Shown here: in pieces, positions 8,812 through 15,272 of the stretch
Numbering within the stretch: position 1 is the stretch's first letter
Layout: each line of letters starts with the position of its first letter
Source: Actinomycetes bacterium
GTDB taxonomy: Bacteria; Actinomycetota; Acidimicrobiia; Acidimicrobiales; Bog-793
NCBI GenBank assembly: GCA_021838945.1
Contig: JAKCCH010000025.1
Span: 1-35,534, forward strand
Direction: 5' to 3'
DNA length: 35,534 nucleotides
Made by a program: the position numbers and the translations under genes
The notes under the pieces: model-generated
The model's database searches: none
Told to the model about the DNA's origin: nothing
Seen by the model: only the letters and a program-made list of their open reading frames with translations

Positions 8812-9252
8812 TCAGGTCTCGACGACGAGGGTCACCGGCCCGTCGTTCGTGAGCCGGACCATCATGTGAGCCCCGAACCTGCCGGTTGAGACTTCTGCAC
8901 CGAGTGCGCGCAAAGTCTCAACCACCCGCTCGACGAGCGGCTCCGCCTGAGGCCCCGGAAGCGCCTCCACGAAAGAAGGCCTCCGCCCACGGCTCGTGTC
9001 GCCGTACAGGGTGAACTGGCTGATGACGAGCAGGGGCGCCGACAGCTCCGCACAGGACCGGTTCATGCGACCCTCGTCATCGGCGAGGATCCGGAGGTTC
9101 CAGAGCTTCTGCGCCATGGCGTCGGCGCTGGCGACCGTGTCTCCGTGCTTCACTCCGAGGAGCACGCAGAGGCCGGTGCCGGAGAGCTCACCGACTACCT
9201 CGCCGGCGACGGAGACCGTGGTCCCGTCGACGCGCTGGACGACAGCTCGCAT
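8812..9252 (-). CDS. dtd: D-aminoacyl-tRNA deacylase
   Basis: A 146-aa protein of exactly the expected size that hydrolyses D-amino acids mischarged on tRNA. MRAVVQRV at the N-terminus, the catalytic-fold motif SQFTLYGDTSRGRRPSF, and the cross-subunit motif MMVRLTNDGPVTLVVE at the C-terminus are all typical. It lies 36 bp after the flavin-oxidase gene on the same strand and is probably co-transcribed with it. Odd feature: the codons for VETLRALGAEVST (8884-8923) are rich in A/T-ending triplets, unlike the rest of the gene. They coincide exactly with a 40-bp palindromic element found elsewhere in the window. Confidence 0.95.
   Translation of the reverse strand: MRAVVQRVDGTTVSVAGEVVGELSGTGLCVLLGVKHGDTVASADAMAQKLWNLRILADDEGRMNRSCAELSAPLLVISQFTLYGDTSRGRRPSFVEALPGPQAEPLVERVVETLRALGAEVSTGRFGAHMMVRLTNDGPVTLVVET
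8884..8923. repeat. 40-bp palindromic element, copy within dtd
   Basis: Ends GGTTGAGACTT and AAGTCTCAACC are perfect 11-bp inverted repeats around 18 nt. The outer length of 40 bp equals that of the four other copies. It is wholly inside coding sequence. Confidence 0.65.
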
Positions 9253-9288
9253 CTCGACCCGACCGCGCCGCGACCCGACCCGAACCGT

Positions 9289-9993
9289 CTAGACCGGAAG
9301 CGCCAACGGACCGCCGGCCACGAGATACGGCGGCAGCTCGATCCCCGGTCGCAGGTCGGCCGAAGGTAGCGGTTCGCCCCACCTCGTCACGACCGGCCTC
9401 ACACCGGCCCAGCAGTCGCGCCCGAGGTCATCCGGTTCGTCGAGGGGGCCACCCGAGCGGACCTTGGCGCTCACGTTCTCGAGCGGGACCTCGAGGACTG
9501 CGGTCTGGCGGAGCTCCTCGGGAGCGGGTGGGCGGGCATGCGCCGAGCGGCCCGGAACCAACCGTTCCACGAGCGCGGCGAGCAGCTCCGCCTTGCGGTC
9601 CCCGTCACGCACGAGCACAGCGTCGCCTTGGACGACGACGGAGCGGTAGTTCGCGGAGTGGTTGAACGTCGACCGTGCCAGCACGAGTTCGTCCACGACC
9701 GTCACCTCAACCGCGACACGCACGCTCGGACGCCGGACCGCCCTCCGGGCAACGCCCATCCCGGTCGAGCCGTGGAGGTAGAGCGCACGGCCGACCCGGA
9801 CGTACAGCATCGGCAGAACCGCAGGCCGTCCGTCGACCACGGTGCCGACGTGCGCGATCAGCCCCTCGTCCAACGTCCGGTGCACGGTGTCCTCGTCGTA
9901 CCTGGCCCGCTCCGGGTGGCGCGACGGCCGGTTCGAGCTCGTGAGCGGGTAGTCACCCTCAGCCGTGCGACCCTTGGTTGTCGAGTCGGTCAT
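9289..9993 (-). CDS. Pyridoxamine 5'-phosphate oxidase-like flavin split-barrel protein
   Basis: A 234-aa protein of the PNPOx-like FMN-binding family (nitroimidazole-resistance NimA-like branch). It carries IAHVGTVVDGRPAVLPMLYVRVGRALYLHGS at about 50-85, then NHSANYRSVVVQGDAVLV, the usual blocks of the split barrel. The function may be oxidation of B6 vitamers or reduction of another ligand; the sequence does not decide. ATG at 9993 is preferred over an in-frame codon at 10047, which would run through the divergent MocR start. It is divergent from a MocR-type regulator whose ligand is PLP-linked, a pairing that supports a link with vitamin B6 or amino-acid metabolism. dtd follows 36 bp downstream. 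Confidence 0.85.
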   Translation of the reverse strand: MTDSTTKGRTAEGDYPLTSSNRPSRHPERARYDEDTVHRTLDEGLIAHVGTVVDGRPAVLPMLYVRVGRALYLHGSTGMGVARRAVRRPSVRVAVEVTVVDELVLARSTFNHSANYRSVVVQGDAVLVRDGDRKAELLAALVERLVPGRSAHARPPAPEELRQTAVLEVPLENVSAKVRSGGPLDEPDDLGRDCWAGVRPVVTRWGEPLPSADLRPGIELPPYLVAGGPLALPV

Positions 9994-10061
9994 GTTGATC
10001 ACCGTTGGTCGATTTGTATGGGTACAATCATCTGATTGTGCCGTCACAGTATCAGATCAAC
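9994..10061. promoter_or_regulatory. Shared control region of the flavin oxidase and the MocR regulator
   Basis: The 44 bp between starts plus the first codons of the regulator hold several signals. TACAAT at 10023-10028 is a -10 box for the regulator, 9 nt before its GTG. A perfect palindrome ACAATCA-TC-TGATTGT (10024-10039) covers this box and the start codon. GTTGATC (9994-10000) and GTTGGTC (10004-10010) are direct repeats ten bases apart, and GATCAAC (10055-10061) is an inverted copy inside the gene. MocR proteins commonly bind spaced direct repeats. Confidence 0.5.
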
Positions 10062-11414
10062 GGCAGGCGAGCCGTCACGATCGCACAGTCGATCGAGGCC
10101 GGGATCACGAGCGCTGCGTTGGCCCCGGGCGAGCTGTTGCCGCCGATACGTGAGCTGGCCGACGCCCTCGGCGTGAGTCCCGGGACGGTCGCGGCCGCCT
10201 ACCGCCTCCTCGGGCAGAGGGGTCTCACGACCTCCGATCGACGCCGAGGAACGCGAGTCCGCCCCTGGTACGCGGAGACCGCTCGACCCGCCGCCGCGCC
10301 GCGCGCGCCCTCACCACAGTCCTTCGCACCTGAGGGAGCAGCCGACCTCGCCTCCGGCAACCCGGATCCGACGCTCCTCCCCGACCTGTCACCGATCCTC
10401 GAACGGCTCGACCACGTGCCGGCTCGCTACGGGGGCCCGCAGCTCGACGGCCGTCTCGCCGCCGTCGCCCGGCGGCAGCTCGAGTCGGACGGTGTACCGG
10501 TGCCGGCGCTCGCCTGCTCGTTCGGCGCCCTCGACGGCATCCGGAGGGTGCTCACGACCTCGCTCCGGCACGGCGACCGTGTCGCGGTCGAGGACCCCGG
10601 GTGGCCTTCCCTGCTCGACGGGATACGGCGCCTCGGGTTCGCGCCCGTCCCCACCGAGCTCGACGACGAGGGCCTGCTGCCGAGCAGCCTGTGGGATGCC
10701 CTCGCGGCGGGTGCAAAGGCCGTCATCATCACCTCACGCGCTCAGAACCCGACCGGCGCGGCGTCGGCGCCCGGCCGGGCGGTTGAGATCGCCGCGCTCA
10801 TCGCCCGCTACCCGGGCACCCTTCTCCTCGAGGACGACCACGGTCACGCGATCGCCGACCCGGACGAGCCGCTCCACTCGGTCATCGCCGCCTCCGGCTC
10901 GCCTCCCGGCCCATGGGCGTTCGTCCGGTCCTCTGCCAAGGCGTACGGCCCCGACCTTCGCGTCGCAGTCGTGGCGGGAGATCCCACGACAGTCGGCCGC
11001 GTCGAGCTCGACGTGGCGAGCTCTGCAGGGTGGGTCAGCCACCTCAACCAGCAGATCGTTGCGACCCTCTGGACCGACGAGGATGTCGGCCGTCTCGTGC
11101 GGAAAGCTGCCGAGCTCTATCGCGAGCGCCGCCATGCGCTCGTGGCGGCCCTGCGAGCGCTCGGGGTGCAGGCGCACGGGAAGACCGGGCTCAACGTCTG
11201 GATCCCGCTCCCCGCCGCGCCGTCCATCGACGAGGCCTCGATCGTGGCGGACGTGATGGCGGGTGGCTGGCGTGTGGCAGCAGGCGCAGGGAGTCGACTC
11301 GTGAGCGGACCCGCCGTCCGAGTCACCACCGCCGCCCTCGATCCAGGCGACGCCCCCGAGGTGGCCGGCTTGATCGCCCGGGCGATCGAGCGGCCCGCCG
11401 GTCGCGGCTACTGA
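10038..11414 (+). CDS. MocR-type PLP-dependent transcription regulator (GntR HTH fused to an aminotransferase fold)
   Basis: A 458-aa regulator. Residues 1-75 are a GntR winged helix (LPPIRELADALGVSPGTVAAAYRLL). Residues 100-455 have the fold-type-I aminotransferase domain. The PLP-binding lysine is K301 in VRSSAKAYGPDLR, and TSRAQNPTGAASAP and LLLEDDHGH supply further cofactor contacts. Known members (PdxR, GabR) sense PLP or PLP adducts and control the divergent gene, which here is a pyridoxamine-oxidase-like protein. The GTG at 10038 is chosen because TACAAT precedes it by 9 nt, and no Shine-Dalgarno sequence is present. The palindrome over promoter and start suggests autorepression (inferred). 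Confidence 0.93.
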   Translation: MPSQYQINGRRAVTIAQSIEAGITSAALAPGELLPPIRELADALGVSPGTVAAAYRLLGQRGLTTSDRRRGTRVRPWYAETARPAAAPRAPSPQSFAPEGAADLASGNPDPTLLPDLSPILERLDHVPARYGGPQLDGRLAAVARRQLESDGVPVPALACSFGALDGIRRVLTTSLRHGDRVAVEDPGWPSLLDGIRRLGFAPVPTELDDEGLLPSSLWDALAAGAKAVIITSRAQNPTGAASAPGRAVEIAALIARYPGTLLLEDDHGHAIADPDEPLHSVIAASGSPPGPWAFVRSSAKAYGPDLRVAVVAGDPTTVGRVELDVASSAGWVSHLNQQIVATLWTDEDVGRLVRKAAELYRERRHALVAALRALGVQAHGKTGLNVWIPLPAAPSIDEASIVADVMAGGWRVAAGAGSRLVSGPAVRVTTAALDPGDAPEVAGLIARAIERPAGRGY

Positions 11415-11434
11415 CGCTCGCCAGAAAAGGGAGC

Positions 11435-11474
11435 GCTGGCGAACGCTGGGGAACGTTGGCGAACGCCGGGGAAT
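11435..11474. repeat. Four imperfect 10-bp tandem repeats
   Basis: GCTGGCGAAC, GCTGGGGAAC, GTTGGCGAAC, GCCGGGGAAT in direct succession, also readable as two 20-bp units. It lies between convergent genes, 20 bases past the regulator stop. Confidence 0.7.
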
Positions 11475-11495
11475 CGCCAGGGAACCTTGGGTGAC

Positions 11496-11555
11496 AGGTC
11501 GGGCGAGCCCAGGCGAGGTCGGGCGAGCCCAGGCGAGGTCGGGCGAGCCCGGGCG
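11496..11555. repeat. Three 20-bp tandem repeats
   Basis: The unit AGGTCGGGCGAGCCCAGGCG occurs twice perfectly, then once with a single A-to-G change. Each unit contains GGG-CGAG-CCC, able to form a short hairpin. The array starts 9 bases beyond the stop of the minus-strand operon, so it may also act in transcription termination. Confidence 0.85.
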
Positions 11556-11564
11556 ACGCCCCGG

Positions 11565-11999
11565 CTACTCCCCGAGCAGCTTGCCGAGTGCCTGCCGGGC
11601 GTTCGCGTTCTCTGCCGCCGTCGTCGCGAGGAACAGGGCGAGCTGGCGCACCCACTCGGCCACCGGCACCTCGCGCCGCGAGATGATGACGCCCCGCACC
11701 TGTTGAGCGATCGTCGCGACGAGGCGCCCGTGCGCCGACACGAGCTCGAGCGTCGAGTCGCCGACGAGGAGCCGGATCGCCTTCGCCTTACCGGGCCGCC
11801 CGGCCATCCTGTCGCTGAGCGAGCGCTCGTAGTCGACCTCGACCATGCCGGCGGGGAGCAGGTCACCGATCGTCGAGGACAGCACGCGGTGGTAGGCGTC
11901 GAGGTCGGCGGTGTCCGCACGGAGCGCAGCAGCGACGCCTTCGACCAGGTCGGCGTCGCCTCCGGAGGCGCCGGCGTCGACAGGCGTGATGTCGCTCAA
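11565..11999 (-). CDS. Conserved hypothetical protein, third gene of the YbjQ-domain operon
   Basis: About 144 aa, not recognised. TTG at 11999 is the only plausible start codon after the upstream stop at 12014; a start further up would overlap the previous gene. The sequence is soluble and mostly helical at the end (WVRQLALFLATTAAENANARQALGKLLGE). A central block, VDYERSLSDRMAGRPGKAKAIRLLVGDSTLELV followed by VRGVIISRREVPVAEW, looks like a compact alpha/beta domain. It has no signal peptide, membrane segment or cysteine. Position 15 bp after the YbjQ-like gene implies co-transcription and a shared role, which is unknown. Confidence 0.65.
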   Translation of the reverse strand: MSDITPVDAGASGGDADLVEGVAAALRADTADLDAYHRVLSSTIGDLLPAGMVEVDYERSLSDRMAGRPGKAKAIRLLVGDSTLELVSAHGRLVATIAQQVRGVIISRREVPVAEWVRQLALFLATTAAENANARQALGKLLGE

Positions 12000-12013
12000 G
12001 GTGACGCCCCGGC

Positions 12014-12829
12014 TCAGCTGTCCGTCAGAGGAAGTACGAGCTGCGGCTTGGCGATCACGTGGTCCGCCCTGAGCGGCCGCACCGCCGTGCCGATGGCGAA
12101 GAACTCGGTCGTGTGCCCGCCCCACCTGTGTGCGAGGGACCGGAGCTGCACGCCGACGATCCCCTCGGCCTTCAGCTGCTCGGCTTCGGCCTGCATCCGG
12201 CTCATGGCGAGCTCACGCGCGTCGTAGAGCGCCTCGGTGAACTGCGGGATCTCCACGTTGCGCCCGACGTTGCCCATCGCACGAAACGCCCCCTGGTGAG
12301 CGATGTGGTACACGCAACTCCCCATCACCATGCCGAGCGGGCCGTAACCGGCCTGGATGAGCGTCCAGAAGTCCTGGCCGGACAGGTCGGAGGTGAAAGG
12401 GTGGCCCTGGTTGTTGCGCCAGTTGCCCTCGTCGTCGGCCTTCACCGCCGTGCCGACGGCTATGAACTCGGCGAGGTCGTTGCCGAACTCCTTGAACTCG
12501 ATCTCGAGCCGGACCCCGACGATCCCGTCCGCACCGATGGCGTCCGCCTCGGCCTCCATGCGGGTCATGGCGAGCTCACGTGCCTGGTACATCGCCTGCG
12601 ACAGGGTTTGGAGCTCCATGTTCTGGCTCCAGCGCCCCACCTGGAGGCCGACGTGGTAGATGCTCGAGCCGAGGACCAGCCCGAGTGGGCGGAAACCCGC
12701 CTCACGGACGAGCAGGAATTCGTTGACGCTCAGGTCGGAGGTGAACAGCCCTCCTGGCTGCCCCGGCCGCATCTCGGCCAGGCGGCGCATCGCATCCTCG
12801 GGGATCCCGAGGCTCGTGGTGTCGGTCAT
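12014..12829 (-). CDS. YbjQ/UPF0145-like protein with two tandem domains
   Basis: A 271-aa cytoplasmic protein made of two repeats. FTSDLSVNEFLLVREAGFRPLGLVLGS opens the first and FTSDLSGQDFWTLIQAGYGPLGMVMGS the second. Each continues to a helix with ARELAMTRMEAEA (or SRMQAEA), then GADGIVGVRL (or AEGIVGVQL) and ends in a strand with EFIAVGTAV (or EFFAIGTAV). This matches the YbjQ family, small proteins of unknown function annotated as heavy-metal binding from a distant resemblance; I see no metal-ligand cluster. ATG at 12829 has a strong AGGAGG site and overlaps the upstream gene by 4 bp, so the two are translationally coupled. Confidence 0.8.
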   Translation of the reverse strand: MTDTTSLGIPEDAMRRLAEMRPGQPGGLFTSDLSVNEFLLVREAGFRPLGLVLGSSIYHVGLQVGRWSQNMELQTLSQAMYQARELAMTRMEAEADAIGADGIVGVRLEIEFKEFGNDLAEFIAVGTAVKADDEGNWRNNQGHPFTSDLSGQDFWTLIQAGYGPLGMVMGSCVYHIAHQGAFRAMGNVGRNVEIPQFTEALYDARELAMSRMQAEAEQLKAEGIVGVQLRSLAHRWGGHTTEFFAIGTAVRPLRADHVIAKPQLVLPLTDS

Positions 12830-13791
12830 CGGGTCCTCCTCGGACGGCGTGGACTGTTCGGATTGTTCGGACTTGGACTGCTCGGATTGCTCGCCCCGGG
12901 CATCCGGGCGAGGGGCAGGAGGGAGGTGCTCTGCGTGGGCGCCTCGACTCCCTCGTGGAACCGGGCGACGGCCGTGCCGATCATCGAGGCGAGCGCGACG
13001 TGGTCGCGGTGGTTCTCGGCCGGCTCGCGCTCCCAGATGTCGAGGCCGATGGACGACGAGATCGAGCCGTCTGCACCGTAGGAGGCAGTCCTCTGAAGAA
13101 ACTGCCGCCGTGCGTCCACCCGCACGTGGTGCACGAGCTCGCTGTACCCGGACACCTCCACGTTGCCGGCGAACGTCGACGACTGCTGCAGCGTCGCCCA
13201 GTCGTCGTGCCTGATGGCGATGGAGAGACCGACCACGATCCCGGCGGGCGCCCAGCCGCCGTGGAGGAGCTTGGCCACGTCCTGGCCGGGAAGGGTCGTG
13301 GAGAAGAGGTGGTGTGGTCGGGCCTTGCTGTGGGCCCGGACCGCCGTGCCGTACGCGAGGAACTCCCGGTTGTCCCCCTCGAGGCGCGTGACGCTCAGCG
13401 TGACTCCCACCACTCCGTCGCCGCCGAGTGCCTGGCACTCCGTGAGCATCCGGAGCATGGCCGTGTCGTAGCCGTGATAGAGGGCGTCGACGTACGGCCC
13501 GAATCCGGCGTAGCCGACGCTCCCTCCGCTCGTGACCGTGCCCGGGCGCCCCCCGAAGCCGAGCGGAGCGCCCATTCCCATCGGGCCGTAGTAGCCGCAG
13601 CCTCCCCAACCGTCCCAGCCGATGTGCTCGACGATGCAACCCATCACCTCGCCGACCACGTGGAAGCCGCAGCCCTCGAGCCCGGCCTGGCCCGCGATGG
13701 TGAGCAGGCTGCTCGAAGGGGCGCCCTCCTTCCCCCGCTCCATCCTTGCCTGGGCTGCCGGTGGCAGGCCCTCTCCGTTCCAGCTAGTCAT
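12826..13791 (-). CDS. YbjQ-like two-domain protein with Cys/Gly/Tyr-rich insertion, first gene of operon
   Basis: A 321-aa relative of the next gene. Domain 1 (about 25-155) begins LLTIAGQAGLEGCGFHVVGEVMG and has an unusual insertion rich in Gly, Trp, Tyr and Met (GWDGWGGCGYYGPMGMGAP). It then follows the family pattern MLRMLTECQALGGDGVVGVTL ... EFLAYGTAV. Domain 2 (about 160-285) begins FSTTLPGQDVAKLLHGGWAPAGIVVG and ends MIGTAVARF. The C-terminus is a low-complexity tail of Ser, Pro, Asn and Arg. ATG at 13791 has no clear ribosome site. Function unknown; the operon supplies four YbjQ-like domains in two proteins. Confidence 0.75.
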   Translation of the reverse strand: MTSWNGEGLPPAAQARMERGKEGAPSSSLLTIAGQAGLEGCGFHVVGEVMGCIVEHIGWDGWGGCGYYGPMGMGAPLGFGGRPGTVTSGGSVGYAGFGPYVDALYHGYDTAMLRMLTECQALGGDGVVGVTLSVTRLEGDNREFLAYGTAVRAHSKARPHHLFSTTLPGQDVAKLLHGGWAPAGIVVGLSIAIRHDDWATLQQSSTFAGNVEVSGYSELVHHVRVDARRQFLQRTASYGADGSISSSIGLDIWEREPAENHRDHVALASMIGTAVARFHEGVEAPTQSTSLLPLARMPGASNPSSPSPNNPNSPRRPRRTR

Positions 13792-13817
13792 CGCAGCACT
13801 GGTCCATCCTCATCGGC

Positions 13818-13832
13818 AGCGTGCGGCACGCT
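13818..13832. promoter_or_regulatory. 15-bp palindrome in the YbjQ operon / nitroreductase divergent region
   Basis: AGCGTGC-G-GCACGCT is a perfect inverted repeat with a one-base centre, between two divergent start codons 86 bp apart. It is a candidate operator; the binding protein is unknown. Confidence 0.4.
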
Positions 13833-13864
13833 AACACTCAGGTCGTCGACCAGGTTATCGACGT

Positions 13865-13870
13865 TACCCT
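13865..13870 (+). promoter_or_regulatory. -10 box of a leaderless transcript (nitroreductase)
   Basis: TACCCT lies 7 nt before the GTG at 13878, with no Shine-Dalgarno sequence. Confidence 0.45.
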
Positions 13871-13877
13871 GCGCCTC

Positions 13878-14555
13878 GTGGAGCTGACCGAGGCGATGCG
13901 GACGACAGCGGCGGTCCGGGCGTTCGCGCCCGAGCCGGTGCACGACGACGTGCTGAGGCGCGTGCTGGACGAGGCACGCTTCGCACCGAGTGGCGGCAAC
14001 CGCCAGCCCTGGCGGGTGGTGGTGGTCGAGCGTCCCGAGCTGCGGGCCGCGATCCGGGACGCGTATCGCCTCGGTTGGAGCGAGTACGTCGCGCACGTCG
14101 TCTCGGGGCTCGTGCCGTTCGCGCCGGGGGCGGACGGCCGCTGGGACGGCCCGGCCGTCGACCTCGAGCAGGCGAGGGCGACGCCGGCACCCGACGAGTT
14201 CGCGGATCACCTCGACTCGGTGCCGATCATGCTCATGCTGCTGGCGCACCTGCCATCGCTCGCCGTGACGGACAACGGGCTCGGGCGCCAGAGCATCGTG
14301 GGCGGTGCGTCGGTCTACCCCTTCGTCCAGAACCTGCTGCTCGCGGCCCGTGCGGAGGGTCTCGGCGGCGTCATGACGACAGTCATCTGCCGTCAGGAAG
14401 CGGAGGTGAAGCGGCTGCTCGGCGTGCCGGCGCAGTTCGCCGTCGCCGGGATGGTGGTGCTCGGCCGTCCGGCGCGTCAGGTCGGGCGGCTCCGGCGCCG
14501 CGAGGTCGGCGAGTTCGCCTTCCGGGACGCCTTCGACGGCGCCCCGTTTGCATGA
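13878..14555 (+). CDS. Nitroreductase-family flavoprotein
   Basis: A 225-aa FMN-dependent oxidoreductase. The FMN phosphate and ring contacts are in RTTAAVRAFAPEPV and ARFAPSGGNRQPWRVVVV at the N-terminus, with GGASVYPFVQNLLLAARAEGLGG forming the central dimer helix and VAGMVVLGRP the last strand. Members reduce nitro groups, quinones or enones with NAD(P)H, or dismantle flavins; which one applies cannot be told. GTG at 13878 is 7 nt after TACCCT. An ATG at 13896 would cut only six residues. The gene is divergent from the YbjQ-like operon and is followed by a 717-bp protein-free stretch. Confidence 0.88.
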   Translation: MELTEAMRTTAAVRAFAPEPVHDDVLRRVLDEARFAPSGGNRQPWRVVVVERPELRAAIRDAYRLGWSEYVAHVVSGLVPFAPGADGRWDGPAVDLEQARATPAPDEFADHLDSVPIMLMLLAHLPSLAVTDNGLGRQSIVGGASVYPFVQNLLLAARAEGLGGVMTTVICRQEAEVKRLLGVPAQFAVAGMVVLGRPARQVGRLRRREVGEFAFRDAFDGAPFA

Positions 14556-14675
14556 TCGAGGCCCGCCGAGAGCTCGAAACGGAGCCGCGCTCACCGCAAC
14601 CTGTGGATCAACCTGGGGACGACCGGGGGAAAGTGAACAGTTCCTGTAGATAAGCCGGGTATTTCGTGAACTCCC

Positions 14676-15235
14676 ATTGACCGGCGGGAGCGGGCGATGC
14701 ACGATGCACGCACCAAGGCAGGTGGTGCCAAGCGCCACTGACGGGAGGGTGGACCGTAAGGAAAGCCCGAGCGGCAGAGGTGCTGCGACTGGAAGGAAGG
14801 GGACTCGAAAGAGGAACCGGAGAGCCGGGAGCACGGCGCCTGGGAGAAGGTCGCCCGAAAGGGTGGCTGGAGACCAGGAGCCCGCCGAAGGAGGGAAGGG
14901 ACCCGCAAGGGAACCGGAAGCCCGGAGGTGGCGACCAGTGGAAGGAAGGCCCGCAAGGGTCGACCGGAAGCCGGGAGCAGGCACTCACCGTGTCGAGGTA
15001 GGTGATAGGGCTTCACACCCGGTGTTGGTCCCCCCAGGACTGGCACGGGGACGCAGCGAGTCGGGGTCGCAAGACACCGAGGAGCGAGGTCGAGCGAGCC
15101 GGTGCCGCAAGGTGCCGGAGCGCCGTGAGGGGTCTGATTCGCCAGGGTTGCGGCCCCGGGAAGTACGGAGGCATCTGCCAACCGGCTACCCGGGGCCCTG
15201 CCGCGTCCGGGCACAGAGCTGGCGCCATAGGCGGA
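14676..15235 (+). ncRNA. Candidate large structured RNA, unclassified
   Basis: This part of the 717-bp gap has no credible protein gene. The plus strand is strikingly poor in T: my count for 14821-15000 is 78 G, 44 A, 47 C and 11 T. At least six hairpins carry GNRA tetraloops, with loops at 14807-14810, 14857-14860, 14905-14908, 14953-14956, 15069-15072 and 15107-15110. The best is an 8-bp stem 15099-15106/15111-15118 around GCAA. CCGG-AAGC-CCGG and CCGG-AAG-CCGG follow two of them. A longer arm pairs 14986-14993 with 15015-15024. GNRA loops exist only on the plus strand, which fixes the direction. I find no signature of RNase P RNA, tmRNA, SRP RNA or a group II domain V. Ends are approximate; a T-tract is lacking. 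Confidence 0.6.
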
Positions 15236-15260
15236 CTGGGCGTGTCCCGAGCCGGCTCCT

Positions 15261-15266
15261 TATGAT
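15261..15266 (+). promoter_or_regulatory. -10 box of a leaderless transcript (thiolase)
   Basis: TATGAT ends 6 nt before the ATG at 15273. The perfect palindrome GAGCCGGCTC (15249-15258) sits just upstream and may end the candidate RNA or bind a regulator. Confidence 0.5.
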
Positions 15267-15272
15267 CACGGC

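Noticed and set aside
9660-9712. GGTTGAAC and CTCAACC in the flavin oxidase gene
   Set aside because: The outer distance is 53 bp and the arms do not pair beyond a few bases, so it is not a family member.
10781-10790. GGTTGAGATC in the MocR gene, like the left end of the 40-bp element
   Set aside because: No CTCAACC end at the required distance; it codes for an ordinary VEI segment.
11435-11555. Tandem repeats as a CRISPR array
   Set aside because: Units are contiguous without spacers and no cas genes are nearby.
14591-15214. A 207-codon minus-strand frame and a 220-codon plus-strand frame over the candidate RNA
   Set aside because: The strand bias (few T on plus, few A on minus) removes stop codons, so open frames arise by composition. 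The translations are Pro/Ser/Arg-rich, without domain, ribosome site or normal codon bias.
14676-15235. Candidate RNA read as RNase P RNA, tmRNA, SRP RNA or group II intron
   Set aside because: None of the invariant blocks I know is present (for example the GAGGAAAGTCC and ACAGA core of RNase P, the tRNA-like ends of tmRNA, a 34-nt domain V with its AGC triad), and no intron-encoded protein is near.
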